The notes beneath the pieces are model-generated. The model did not search any database. It had not been told where the DNA came from and worked only from the letters and a program-made list of their open reading frames with translations. From Spodoptera frugiperda (Eukaryota; Arthropoda; Insecta; Lepidoptera; Noctuidae), in the NCBI RefSeq assembly GCF_023101765.2, contig NC_064222.1, forward strand, positions 62,001 to 126,000: 64,000 bases of DNA, given 5' to 3'. This document shows, piece after piece, positions 10,301 through 25,300 of this stretch. How positions within the stretch are numbered: position 1 is the stretch's first letter; every line of letters starts with the position of its first letter. Both the position numbers and the translations under genes were made by a program.

Positions 10301-13300
10301 TCCAATCCTGAATTGTCCAATAAATATATCCTGAATTGCCCGATTTTTCGGACCTGGGTAAATTCTTGGTCAGTAATCGATAGCGCGAAAGTGGCCTATC
10401 CAGTTGATCATGATACGGGCACTGATAGGATATCAATGGTATCGCCAGACATCATGTTGTGACGTCAAATGGCCCGAAAATGTCTGGGAACTGCGCGAAA
10501 TTGATTCACTGATTAGTGTTATTAGCTAGATACAAATAGGTACTAGTCAGTATGAGCGTGCAGTTGGAAGTAGATGAAGTTAGGTTGCTAACAATAGGAG
10601 TTCTTTGTTCAGTTGATATAGTTACTTTAGTATTTATGCCATTTCAGTAGCCACATAAAGCTTTTATTCTTGACTAGCGTCCGCCAGCGACCTCGCTCGC
10701 AATTCCTCGCGGATAAAAATGCCTATGTGTTATTCCAGACCATAATCTACCCCTCTTCCAAATTTCATCTCGATCCTTTCAGTTGTTTTGACCTGAAGGA
10801 GTAACAAACACAAACAAACAAACATACACACTTTCGCATTTATAACATTAGTAGGAATAAGTGTAAACTAAATGGCAAAAGTAATTAGTTTTATGTAATT
10901 AGTTAACTATTATGTCTGGCGAGGCTTACAAAGCACTTAGTTAAGTAATGAATACGTAGTTGGTACACCAACTAAATATTTTTTCGCACCTCAACATTAG
11001 ATACGCGCAATAATACAGCCAATAGAATTACTAATATAATAAATTAATCGTTTTAATAATATCCGCGTAGCTTTATCTCATTTTCCGCTCTGATTAAGCA
11101 TATCAATATGCAAAATTAAAATTGTTAATCGCCATTTTAAATACGTGCATGAAACTAAGCTGTTAATTGTTTCATTACTGCTTGGAAGGTTGTTGTTATA
11201 CAAAGTTCTTAACAATTGATTAGATTTGTAATCATGTAGATGAGTCTTTGAAACAGATTAACTTGTAATTAGGAACACAAGGTTTTCTATACCACCATGT
11301 CGAATGCTTCCCATGTTTAGGGAAGTAAAAACTATTCTAGATTGTTCGAATCGAATTGATACGAAGAAGTTATTTATCTAGTATCTAGGTAAGACTATCT
11401 ATAGTCGTATCTGTGATATTTTTGTACTAAGTCAGTGCAAAGTGATTTAGTTTATCATGTTTCAAAATCTTTCTTTAGATAAATAGTGTTCTTCAACTAT
11501 TTTATAGTACAGACATTTCTTTATCTTGTCTTTGTACGGCGCGTCGCATACCGCGCCCACCTCAAAGAGCTCTCAGAGCACCACAGATGGGGCTTAGTAG
11601 GACTGATGCTAACCCGGAGCTGCGGACTGCCCAGCGGGTTACCGGGGCTCCGGCTCGAAAAGCAGGAGCAGGAATGGGGTGATTTTTAGTCTGACACTCC
11701 CTCTCGCCTCGCCCAAGGCGGTAGAAGTCAATGGATGATTATCGCACCACAAAAACATCTTGTCTTTGTGGTTCAGAATATCTTACCAGTTTTCTACGAT
11801 GCCAGTGATTACTATCCTATCCCAAATCACAATCGTACTGTCTAGTTACTATCTAAGTATGTCGAAGACTTATCGTTATCCATATTCTCATGTTTTGTAA
11901 GTGTCAGCCTCGCTTAGATCACGACATTTTGTTAACTTACTGACAATCTGTAGTAAAGTGACTAACTGACAACAAATATATTTTGCGCACTTAGTGCTAG
12001 TTAGTCACAATTATCTCAATTGTAAAAACGTGTCTCTGTAAATATTACATGTTTATGAAATTTTTAAAATTTGTAACAAATATGAGGATGTAACAGTGTT
12101 ATCAGAGGCGTGTCTAATCTATTTGATTATTGCTCCAAATAGGATCATATCGCTAAGTTTGATGATGGTTGATTTTACTTAACTAAATTAGCCATTCTGA
12201 TGATATAGTGGATTAGTCTTAGGTAAATTAGATATACTCAATCCTAATACAATCCACCTGCCATTCTTGTAATTACATACCTATTATACTTACAAGTTAC
12301 ATATAAAGATAACTATGATCGACTGTTATCAACAGGTGTTGCAATGCAATTCATTGAGTAGACTAGTTATTTAGGTAACAAAATAACGTTGGTAGGTTAC
12401 CTAGATAAGGGGGATATTGTAATCCCTCCGAGGGAAATCCCAACCGCAGTTGTATCTTGGTCAGTATCTCGGTATCTCGTATCGTAACTAGTTTGATTTC
12501 TGTGTGTGTCGCAACGCACGCCTTACGGTGGAACTTGTGACTGTGACACAGTTTTTAACTTGCATATTATTTGTAAACACAACAGCTCTATCGATATCTT
12601 TATTCTAATCGATTGTTGTAATTTATACGAGTATTATTCATTTGTTGTTATTGATGTAAGTTTTTCTGAGATGTGTTAATGATTTATTACTGGATAGGTA
12701 TGCTAAATAATAACGTAAATTGTTTAGGAATAACTTCACAATGTCTGGATAGCAGCTATGTATCAGATAACTTTGAATTAAGAACGTAATTAGTATGCAC
12801 TATCTGTCACATAAGCTTATCGGACACTTATATGACGTTGGTGAAGTAGGCGCTTAGCGTCATAGTTCTGTCTAAAGGGCAAAGAAAACTTTGTTTAGAC
12901 GAAGAATGTAATACAATTTTGGCCAATAACTTGAATGATTAAAGCAATGAAAGCAGTTTTATACTACCTAACTAAACAGAATGTTGAAAAGGACCTACAT
13001 TGAAATAGGACTATGGACTTTGATACAATATATCTAGTGTGAGCAATGTTTCGGCACGAATGGGCCGGCTCGACCAGTGATACCACGCCTCACATAAAGC
13101 CGACGTGAAATAACGCTTGCGTTGTGTTTCGTTGTGTGAGTGAGGTTACCTGATTCCCAATTACCCTCCCCCTTCCCAATCCAATTTGGGGATTCGGTCC
13201 GAACAAACCTTGGATTGCTCACCCCCAAAAGGCGGGCAACGCACTTGTACGCCTCTGGTGTTTCAAGTATCAATGGGCGGCACCTCTATAAAGGAGATTC

Positions 13301-16300
13301 GTCAATTCGATTACTGGACTATTCAATAAAGATATATTTAGGGGTTAGAATAGAATCATGAAGTACCTATTTTCTTGATAGCATTTACGTACATTCGCCT
13401 GCTATCAAATCGTACGTTGTTTACCGGCAATGTTTTTACAGAGTCTGTCACTTATTCGCTATCTGTTTGAGTGCGTTATCTTCGCCAACAGTGTAGCACT
13501 TTTGACATGATAATATCTTGCATGTAAATATCGTACTTACGTACCTATCTACGTGCATTTTGTTCTCGTATGTTCTCTGCTTGACGATTGAGAATGAGAC
13601 GTAGTTGTGGAAATAAAATTGTTATAAGAAGTGTCCTGTACCTCTAGTCAATGAGTTTGAAGCATTTGTGTTTGTCGGTACTTGATAGCGAGGACGTAAA
13701 TTTTCTGTATGATAAATTTTACAGCGTCTATTGCGGTCATTTGTATGACAATATTGTAATTTTAGTTCAGTAAATATGTATTGTTAGCCAAATAGGTACT
13801 AGCTTCTGCCAGCGGCTTGTTGTGTTATTCCAGACCATAATTTACCCCTATACAAAATTCATACCGATCCCTTAAGCTGTTTTGACGTGATTGAGCAACA
13901 GATATACACAGAAACTCAGAAACTTTCGCATTTATTATACAGATATAGTAATATTACGTGAAATTCGTGGTAGACATATTAGTTGTTGTTATAGTAGGTA
14001 CCTAAATATTGCCCTTTACACAGCATTCATTCGTCCTCCTGTCTACAGCTATCGATTAGTTGTATGTAGGACATTTGAATTCAAGTCTGTGACCTTACCA
14101 AGGTCGTGAAGGGTCCTTAGGTCGTACCACTCAGTGCTAGGCCCCATGCGGGATGGACGACTCCACTGCATTTAAGTTTATAAACTAGCTTTCCAACCGC
14201 AGCTTCGACCGCAGTATTCAAATTTACTTTACGATTTATACACTACATTTTTCCGCGTGAATCATTCCGTCCACTATTGAAAACTGCATCAAAATACGTT
14301 CAGTAGTTTTTGAGTTTATCACAAACATAGCCTTTGTTTTCATAATTTTGTAAAGAAAACAATTAATAAAAGTGCTGAACCATAAGATACGATGAGGACA
14401 ATAAAATACGATTTCCTGCAGAAATGCAAGCAACGACTTTCTAAAAATATAAACAAAGCAATAATTTAAACTTGTCTAATAAAATGTACGATTCTTTATG
14501 TCCACCATTTTTCCGGTGAGCATTATGAAAGTAAATTGTTTTTATTGTATCGCGTTCTATCACTGACAGACTGACAGAAAGTGAATTAGTATTGGTAAAT
14601 ACTAAATACACGTAACAATGAAACTATATTAATGTTGAATAAATAATATTTGCGTACAATATCAATTGTCACCATATCAACAGCACTAATAAACTAATTT
14701 CATATTAATTCAGGTCAAACAATTATTTGTCCATAACGTACGAATGATTATTGATTACAAACAAATTGGTACAATTTAATGGAATTTAAAGCATTCAATG
14801 TTTATGAAATTGATACTTTGATAGTAAATGATAACCTACAATGTTGTTTAGATAATTTTCGATAACGTATGGTAATGAAATGGCTTATAGGTTTTGCAAT
14901 TAATATTGCTGATAGTAAATACTACTAACTGCCATACTTAGAATCATTTAATGGTTACTTAACCCAGTCCTTAGCCATTGTTTTCACAACAAAATCGTTA
15001 CTAAGGAATAGCTTAAGTAATCATTAAATGTCTCTGAGTGCGGCAGTAAGTTTGATGTATATTCAAATGGAAATAAATGATTTAACATAAACTTTCAAGA
15101 AACCTTTAGATTACAAACTGCTGTCTAATAATGGCTATTAAATAGTAACAAATAATGGTCCTCTTATGACATAGCTACGCATAACTAAAGGAAGTGACCT
15201 ATTACGTGGTCGGACAATGGGATGGTGAGCTGTTGTATCTCATGAGTGGCTCCGTCTGATCTTTGAACCCGGCAGATTCCACGAGGCAATACACTCTCAG
15301 TACTCTCCAATCTCCCATACGTTATATGAGACACTGATTGAAGTTATTTGCTTGTCTCAACGAAATTGATGTAATGTGACACTTTATAGATGATCTTTTG
15401 TTGTGATAAGTAATATATAGAGCAGAATACTCTTTCATTCTTTCTTATTTCATATAGAATATTACAGGATTTACAGTGAAAATTTATAATGGAGGCCATG
15501 TTGAGTTTTTCATGCATGAGGCACCCTCATGCAGGGGTTTGAAACTTACCAACAGCAAGTACCAATGTGACTTTTCCGAGTTATATGTACTTTTTAAGAT
15601 TATTTAGACACCACTGACAAATGGTGAAGGAAAACATCGTGGGTAAACCTGGGCTTATAATTTCTAATTATAAGTTTGATATCGCCAACCCGCATTGAGC
15701 AAGCGTCTTTTTTCTTTTACTGCCTCCGATTATTTAAGTTCGTCATCGTCAGTAGCGCTAACATTACTAATAAGCAATAAATTAATTAGTTTAATGTAAC
15801 CGTCCGTCATGAATGACTCATTCATTTAATTAAACATGATAAACAATCAGATTGAAATCGACTAGATACTCATCGACGATAAACCATCATCGACCTATTT
15901 TGTAGCGATACATTTTTTAATCGGACTTTATGTAGAGTGGTTGCTAGTTTGGTATAAAGCTTTCCATCGCTTTTAGCGCTTTCAAAGCGTTTGCAACAGT
16001 GTGTGACGGGGAAGTTAAGCGCTTTTTTTTCAATTGCGGCTTTTACCCCACACTGAAAATGTTTAAAGTGCTTTTCCACAGTGAATGAAATTGCATGTTT
16101 TTGTGCCGTTTTTTAAAGCCATTGAAAATAGTTTGAGTGCTCGCTGAAGTTGGAACCGATCGTTTGATGTGAAGTCAATTATACAGTTTATTTTAACTGC
16201 GGATTAAACGGACAAACGGACAAAAACTGATTGGTTTTTATTCGCGTAGTCATCTAGCTTGTTTTTAGTTTAGCTTCCGGTAGTTTCATCAGGATATCTG

Positions 16301-19300
16301 TTACAAGCGACGGTATTACGAAACTAGATTACACGTTTGTTAAAAATGGGTCAATCAAGACGTATTTGTACTTATAATATTCAACATTTCATTAATTCTT
16401 TAGCTCAATCAATCCATGTTAGTTTACTTATACCAGACTAAAGTTAGAAGCATTATCAATGACATTTCACGGTATCTGGGCCTTCACTTCCCTTCATTAC
16501 CAATATTTTGTAATTGCAAATGTAACTAAGTAGCAAATTATATGGCCGAACCGAGACCACGGCCGCAATTATGTCTAACTTGGACATTTGAATAACATGT
16601 TATGCAATTTTTGTTCGCAGTTAAATAGTCGTTCCCTAGAGATCTCGTTGAGGATATTTTAAGATAATTATAAGCTTATACTTTAAGATAAAGTTAAATA
16701 AGAAAAGGTTTTCAAGCTATAGAGTCGTTTTATAGGATAAGTTGTGTTACAATTAGAAATGCATTTGATCAGTCATTGGGGAGGTTTATGTTCAACTGTC
16801 TTGTGGGATGCGCCTTGGGGTTGATATGATGATGGTACGAAGAATTTATTGGAGTCAGATTACTTAGTGCCTGGAGCATCAAAACCGTAAAACCTCGGAT
16901 TAGAGTTTATGAATTAATATGATCGATGTGGAATATTGTTTTTTAAACTATAAAGCAATGTTTACCCAAAATATTTTTGTGCACTCCATTTTTTTAGTTT
17001 AAACAAATTATTATAAAAAATTAATGGACCATATATTTTCACTTTAAACAGTATTTTTTTTTATTTATATGTTAAATCTTACCTGAGTGACATATAGGAA
17101 CATTCAAAGATACCTCTGAAATAGCCTCGAACAGGTAGAAAAACGTGGAGGGGAGAGCGGAAAGTTGCTATGACTGGAACTTCTTGGCCAGTTTAATTAT
17201 AAATGAAACGCACTTTATTGTATACATTATAGTAATTAATTATGACTTGAAAAGAAAAAAAAATTGTACAAAATCTGTTTATTTAAATATATTACATGGT
17301 TGTCTATATCAAATATTTTCTTCTACTTCATCTATCTGTATAATAGGTGAAGTATTGGAACAACTATTTCCGCTGCACTGTAAACATGATACACTGCAGT
17401 ATAAACTACACTCGCGAGCAACCAAATCGACTCAACCTACATGTGCGCATTCGAAGATGTTTTCTTAAAAATATACTGAATTGCTTTTAAAAACCGATAT
17501 ACTATTAGAAAGCTTACAACTTCAGCTTTATATTGCCCGAGAACACCTGGCCAGTTCGCCCGGCGTTCCGTACGACTACCGTGCAGACACATTCTGCATT
17601 CGGCAGTTAATAAGACTGGCCTCCATTGCTCTATGCTCCAATCGATCTCGGGCAAATTGAATGCGCGCTTGCCGATGGCGGGTCGTCAATTTCGGGCCTG
17701 TGGTAGGCCGTTTAGGGGTGAGGTTGGCTTCCTTCAACCATCTAGTACTGTCCACTCGCTGACAATCGAACTCTTCTGAGTTCCTGTTAAACATCGACAG
17801 TTAAGTGACGATTTCGTACGAAGTTGAAATAATAAAACGGTCGTCTCTCTCCGAGGTGGACCGGTGGCGGCTTATTCTTGGTCTTCGATTGAAGCACTAG
17901 TATCTTGATACTACCTGTACCCTCTTGATACTGCAGATTGGCTCAAACTCAGATGAGCAGCAACTCTTCGCTGACTTAGTCCTTGTTCCAGTAGAGCGAC
18001 TTGAGCGGCTTCTTCTGGTGTCGTATCCAAAATTTTTGGAAATAAAAAACCGGAGATGTGTACGATCAACTTTCGATAAGCCACGGATAAAGTTAACCTT
18101 AATGTGGAGGTTTTATAGGGGTAATTTGTGTTATTTTGGAGTCGTAGTGAGCAAATACTCTAGTCCGCTGAATTAAGTAAAATATTTTAAAAAGTACTGA
18201 TACAATTTTTATAATAGGTAATGGTACCAATATAAAGCTGAAGTTGTAACTTTCTAATGGTATACGGTTTTTAAAAGCAATTCAGTATATTTTTAAGAAA
18301 ACATCTTCGAATGCGCACATGTAGGTTGATTCGATTTGGTTGCTCGCGAGTGTAGTTTATACTGCAGTGATCATGTACAGTGCAGCGGAAATAGTTGTTC
18401 CAATACTTCACCTATTATACAGATAGATGAAGTAGAAGAAAATATTTGATATAGACAACCATGTAATATATTTTATAAACAGATTTGGTACAAATATTTT
18501 TTTTCTTTTCATTAGTCATAATTAATTACCGTATTTTTTTCAATGTATACAATAAAGTGCGTTTCATTTATAATTAAACTGCCAAGAAGTTCCATTGTAC
18601 ATGCAACTGTCGCTCCGCTCTCCTCCACGTTTTTCTACCTGTTCGAGATACTGCTATTTTTATACACAGGTATCTTTGAAAAATGTTCCTATATGTCTAC
18701 TCAGGTAAGATTTAACATATAAATAAAAAAAAAATACTGTTTAAAGTGAAAATATATGGTCAAACATTAATTTTTTATAATAATTTGTTTAAACAATAAA
18801 AAAATGGAGTGCACAAAAAAATTTTGGGTAAACATTGCAATTTATAGTTTAAAAAACAATATCCCACATCGATCATATTAATTCATTCACTGTAACTCTA
18901 ATCCGAGGTGAAAACCCCCAGGCGCTCCACTATACAGACTTCTCATAAGTACGGGTTCAAAACCTACGAAGCAACGGCGTGTACCAATTGATTTTCCTCC
19001 AAGTCATATGCTAATAGTGAGACGTCACTGACAAACTGAAGGAGGTATATAATAGTTTTTAATTATAAATTGTAAATCGTCAACCCGCATTGAGCAAACG
19101 TGGTGAATTACTTAAACCTTCTCAGTGTGAGAAAAGGCCTTTGGTTAGCAGTGGCCACTTATAAGCTGTTGATGTTTAATACTTCGGTTAAAAGTTTTAT
19201 ATGACCTAACATTTTATTCTAACGTCTAGTTTATTTATGCAATGCAATGTAATGATAATTACACTTATGATACTACTTACTTAGTACCATTATAATTGAG

Positions 19301-22300
19301 GTGACTTTGGAAAACCAGTTGCAATTTTAATGTCCTGTTAAATTCAACTATAAATAACATGTTAGCAGATAAATAATCTTGTCTTTAATATTTTTTCTAA
19401 AACTGTTTTTTTTTATCACTTTTCAATGGTGTTATCAGTAGTATTCATGGAGTGTTTGACTGATAAAAATGCGCACTTGAAACACGGTGTTAATTAGTAG
19501 AGTTTAATTGACTGTTACACAATAGTCTGTGATATGCTATCTGTGGCGCTTAGCTTCACTGTCGGTCTTTCAACCTAGTTCCTTACTTTATGGGTCTCTA
19601 TGTTGATTTGATGTAATATGAAATCCTCGTATGCAACATACGTACATACATAACCTCGAGCTTGTCTCCCATGGGGGTAGGCAGAGACAATGGAACGCCA
19701 ATTGCTACGAATCTTACATCTACCTCTTTCGCTTTATCAACAGTCTGTCAGTCAGTCTTCAACAATTATGTAGAAAACCTAAATAATTACTGATATAGTT
19801 ATCCTCTTAGTAAATTCTTAGTTTAATGGAACATCGTTTACCAAAAGTCGTTATTTTATACTGTTTACTTTTTTTTTGCTATACTTAGTATAAAAAGAAG
19901 TTTCTATTGGTTTCTTAAACGTGTTAATCTCCGGATCTACTGGTCCGATTTGAAAAAATATTTTTGTATTGTATAGTTCATTTATAGGCAAGTTATACGC
20001 TAAAACATCACGCTGTGATCTAAAGGAGCCGAACAGAACAGATGAAAACACGCGAAAGTAGTATATAACTTATAAACTGGAAAGTAGCTTTTCCAATTTT
20101 CCATAGTCACTCTGGTGCCAGGAAACTCGTCCACTCGTCGAAATAACTAGTTTATTTAAATGGAAAACCTATTATGTAACCACAATACGACTTCCTTGAC
20201 GATTTACATGCGAAAAGTATTTACTCGTTGATTGTTTTAGAGTGTAGACAATACGCCGTTGTCTTGTTACGGTTAGCTATAAAAATGTTTGGCTATTTGC
20301 GAACATGTTGGTACTTATTACCCAATAAACACATAGAAATATGTTTTATTTATGTACTACCTCGGGCAAGTGTTATTTTGGGACTTTTCCATTTGGTAAT
20401 TTCAATAACACTGGGTAGCAATAGGCTCTTTTTCTATTCATTATTTCAGCACAGATTTACCTATGGTATACAAATCGGGGAAGCCTATACCCATATAGGC
20501 CTCGTTTTGTTGATTTAGTAAAAACTTGTACATTCGTGAGTCACCTAAGTGGCCAGTAGAATACCAGCGCAAGGCCCTGTCTTGCACATGCTGAACTGAT
20601 CCCATTTCACCGCAAACTTGGGACATTTTTTTTTATAAAAATTTATGTGTTAACAAATATTTGTGTAAACTATACATGACACTTGTTTATTTAACGTGTG
20701 GAATAAATGTTTTTTCTTTCTTTCTTTTTTCTGATATATTTCTCGGCTTTGTGAATACTCCTCATCATCCATTGGTTTTCAATCATATTTTATTACGTAG
20801 GATTTAAAACCGAACTAGTGGAAACCAAGTGTTTTTTTATATGGTCCCATCTCAAGGCGTACTTAAATGTGTTAAATACATATCGGCATATCCTTCTGAT
20901 ATAAGAGACCTACACGTCTCTCCATACTGGTAGATTGTCCACGCAAATAATTTGCATTGCAATGATGCAGTTTCTATACAGGCTAACAAAAACACACATT
21001 GTACAAATAAGGTGCGTCTGTAATATCACCTGTAGTCTGTAGTACTTAGAAATATTTCAAGGGCATCGTTATAAAAAGTATGAAGTATGAAAATAAAAGA
21101 TATTATCGTGTGTTTATATATTGTCTTCTCCGTATCTTTCCAGGTAGCTAACAGTGTTAGAATGTAAATAAAAAGGTGACGAAATAACCGCGCAAATGTT
21201 TCGTAGAAATTATTATGATAACAATTTTGATTTCGTTTTATTAAAAATGTGTAGAAATTGTTTTTCTTTTACATAATTACTTAAATATAATGGTTGTAAA
21301 TTGGTCGCAAATTCGATTGCTTGGCAAGGGATCTTGGGATTAAATGTCAGCAGATTTATGACTTGAGACACACAGATGCGTATTGATCCTTACTCCTTAA
21401 AATATGAACAATGAAACTAATAGACCACAATATTTCAGGATATAATAGAGCTAGAGAAATGCTTCTGGACGCTAAGGAATGCTGCACCAACGGGGCAGTT
21501 GGATGCAGAAAGCCTGTCGCCTCTCCTGTCGCCGCCGCTCCCTGCAGCAGCCGTGGCGGGAGCGTTCCTCGCCTTCGATGAGAACAGGGATGGCCATGTG
21601 GACTTCAAGGAGCTGTGCTGCGGCCTCAGCGCGGCCTGCAGAGGACCACGGACTGAGAGACTTAAATGTAAGTTGTTCTTTTATGTCTTACTTGGTCTTT
21701 ACCTAGTTTTAGTCTTTATTGGGTCGGGCCGCTAGTTTTATTAGTCAAACAATGTCACGCCTTTTTATCCCCGAAGGGGTAGGCAGAGGTGCACATTACG
21801 ACACGTAAGGCCGCCATACAATGTACACCCACTTCACCATTTGTGTTATAAGTCCCATGTATTAGGGGGTGAACCTATTTTATTAGTTATGTTCTAAATA
21901 TTGCGAGTTAATAAGCTTATAAGATGTTTGAGCCATTATTTGGATTCCATATTCGTTACATATTTGTTTAACAAAATTCCAATCAAAATGTAGCTCGTGT
22001 CTGTTATCTACACATACGTATGTATTTTATTGTTCCATTGTGTACAAACGTGCGAGTGTGTCGCCCCGTCATTGTTAATTGAAGCGATTTGTACATAGAG
22101 TAAACATTGCCACCGAACATCCTGATTCTGTGATAAATATTTGTTAGTTATTACATTTAGGTATATTATTAGTTCCTCCCACTGACAAAGTACGTTTTGC
22201 TACTAGAAATAAAATGGTATTGCAATGACATTGGCTCTTATAAAAATATTGAAACTATGTCGTGTCGTAGCTCGATTGAAATGAGGAACTTCTTCAGAGC

Positions 22301-25300
22301 TAACCATATTATAATTTATAGCATCTTAACTATTTTTGTCGGTGCAAAACAATGTTTTACGAGAATAATAAGTACATAGATGCGTTGTAGCTTTAGCTCG
22401 TAGTGTGTTTTAGATACTTTAGTAGGTACTGATTTAGTTCCGACAATTTCTCCCAATATGGGTACCGAATGACGTCAGTTATCGAATGGCACCAAAAATA
22501 AACGACACATAATATTGGTAAGAAACCTGTTCGTTTGTACACTTGCTTTGCTTCTTTCCTTATCTGAGAGGAAAGTTGGCGATCGTGTGCGCCGGGCCCC
22601 GTCACTTGCAGTATATGTACAGACATACATAAATAATACTGTGATATATTGGGTAGGTAGGTGATGTCAGACTTTTTGTTATTTTTATAACACTTTAATG
22701 ATTGAAAGAGAGTTCTCGTCACCACTTTTACAGTACGCAAAAGAACACTTCTTTTTCTTCTCCTTATAAAGATATCTTCTGTTTCATTTCCTTTTGGGAT
22801 TTCAAGACAGTATAGTTTCATGTCCTTAAGACGAATGGACTTCGGTGTTCCGGTGTTTTCATGTTGCAGTGGTTTTGTGATGGCTGTCCCAAAAAAGTAC
22901 AATGTAAAGTAATTGTTTCTTCATCTATTTTTGTATAATCATCATCCTTTTGTTGGTTGGGTTGTCATATCATTTTCCACTGCTGGACATTGGCCACCCC
23001 CAATGACTTACAGATCAGCCGGTTAGAAGCAACCTGCATACAGTGGCACCCCCTATTTCTGTGATAAAGGGATTTGTTTTAATAATATGAGTGCAAAGAA
23101 AAACCTGTAGCCATTTCGAAATTGCCACATATTAAAACCTGTTATGACCATAATATTTATTTTTATCAAGTTACTTTACTAAGATTTATGCGAATGCCCT
23201 AAGAAAGTTTCGTGTTGACAACATTAACATGTGTTGTTTCGGAACTGGTCACCGGTCAGACTGGTCACAATTTCAGTACAAAGCAATATAAAACTGGTCG
23301 TTAATTTATTAATTACCGGTTGTTGTTCATAGTAGTGTTATTTATGTATTTGATTCAAGTCTATGTTTCTGTTTTGTTTGTCAAGTGGATGCCAACTGAA
23401 ACTATGAGTCAATTCGATTATCGAGTACGATTTTGATCACAGGATAACTTAACAGTGCAGACCGCATGCTAAAAATACATCTATAAGCGGAATGAAAACT
23501 AAAAATCTATTGTATTGTTAGTGTAGTATGGATTTCCGCAAACGCCTGTTTCTATGCTATATAAATTATCTGTACATGTTAAATGTCACAAGATACCCAT
23601 TATGTATCATAGGCCTTCTCCAATGACTTACGAATCGGTCGGTTGGAGTCCTGCATTCAGCGATTCCCTTATCTATTAGCTCGTTTTGGGGGTGATAGCG
23701 ATCAACGTAAACTAATAATGGAAATGGCCCAAATAAAATATGGGGTTTCTTGCTTGCTTTCCAACACGTGAAGTGGTTTACACTTTAAACTGACCTAGTA
23801 CCTAAATGACAGATATAAATCGTATTTTAAAAAGAAATTAATACTTCGAGGTTCCTTACTTCACCTTTTTCGCTCAATAGCACATGGTCCATAATCTCTG
23901 AAGTTCAATGTTGCTGACGATTATTTAATTAGTACTTAATGAAACGGCTATCTCTTGTTTACACACGGTGACGACATTTTTAATGTAGGCGTAAGTACAG
24001 TTAGAAGGAAAATGTTGTCATTATTTACGATTTTACGTAATAGATGTTAATATCTTGTATTCCTTGAATGGATCTCGGAAGCGTACATATTCATATTATG
24101 TCCACTCTTTCCTCTTTCCTCATTCTAAAGACGGCTTTCACAAACCTGTCTTAAATTTTAAGAAACCCTTAGGTTAAGGTAGGTGACACTTAAAAAAATT
24201 AACCACACAGGTTACCAGACGCTTAGTTTAAGTTAGTAAACATAAGTAACTCTTAAGAGATGGTTTAAATATTGTTGGCGACACGACCATTAAATTCCTG
24301 GTAATTTAGGAGTGGACTTGAAATACATTCCAAGTAGCTATTATTGAAAATGACACTGCTTCACCCGGGAAGTGTAAACGAGACCTTGATCTTGCTCTTA
24401 ATGAATTTGACGTCATACCACTTATACCCTGCACTTTATATTTTTCTTTTTGTATGCGTAAACGTCTTGCTATGTGGAACTGGATTGGATACATTTTATT
24501 GCTACTGACTGTACTTAATTTTTTTTTTATTCCACACAACAGCGCCAATTTGGATCCTTGAATTAAGTAAAACAATGATTTATTCATTCGTTTATCTATA
24601 TTACAATTGGACCTTTACTATAAATCGAATTTGTGGGTCGTAGTGGTACTGATATTCACTAGTGACAAATTCCACGGTTCAGAGTGCTTATAATACTAGA
24701 TGCATTACAGTGATGGAATCTAAAGAAGACTGTAAGGATCGTGACGCACTGTAGTTGCTACGTCAGGTAGTTGTACCGGACATTTGCAGGCTTACACATC
24801 TTTGAGAGTTTTCTAAGTATAATTTGCATATAAAATTATTTTCGCGGGTACCTAGATGCGCATGATGAATAAACAGATTTGTATGTGCAATATAATATTT
24901 TCCTACATTAGGCTATTTAGTGTGTAATTAGAACCTACGCTAAATGACAAATAACAAACAACTCTGATGGTATTATCAAAGTAAACATTTAGGAAGGAAA
25001 AGATTCTGGAAATAACAGGTTTTGCTTGATTTAGTTGTGTCAGCCAACTTGACTGAAAAGACTTCACCTTGTTACTTGAGTGGAAAGTTAGTTAGGTATA
25101 AGTTTTAATTTAGTATTGGACCCCACCAAGGATTCTTTTTTTGTGGATGTAAGGCAGTCCAGTTATCGCCTTCAGTCTATTGCCATACTCCAAGCCAGTC
25201 CTTGGACGCGGTCTCTTATTATATTATCCTGTACTGGATATAACGTAACTAGATATTGACGAAAGTTAATAAGTAAAAGACGACAATGATACTGAAATAT

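Larger units (their letters stand above)
9941..21438. other. USP32: USP32 intron 3 (11.5 kb), repeat-rich
   Basis: Holds SINE and LINE remnants (10655-10860, 11590-11741, 13037-13285, 13796-13935, 15530-15715, 18945-19175, 19640-19760), a MITE (14926-15048) and a Tc1-like element (16869-18935). I saw no host exon in the rest. Confidence 0.8.
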
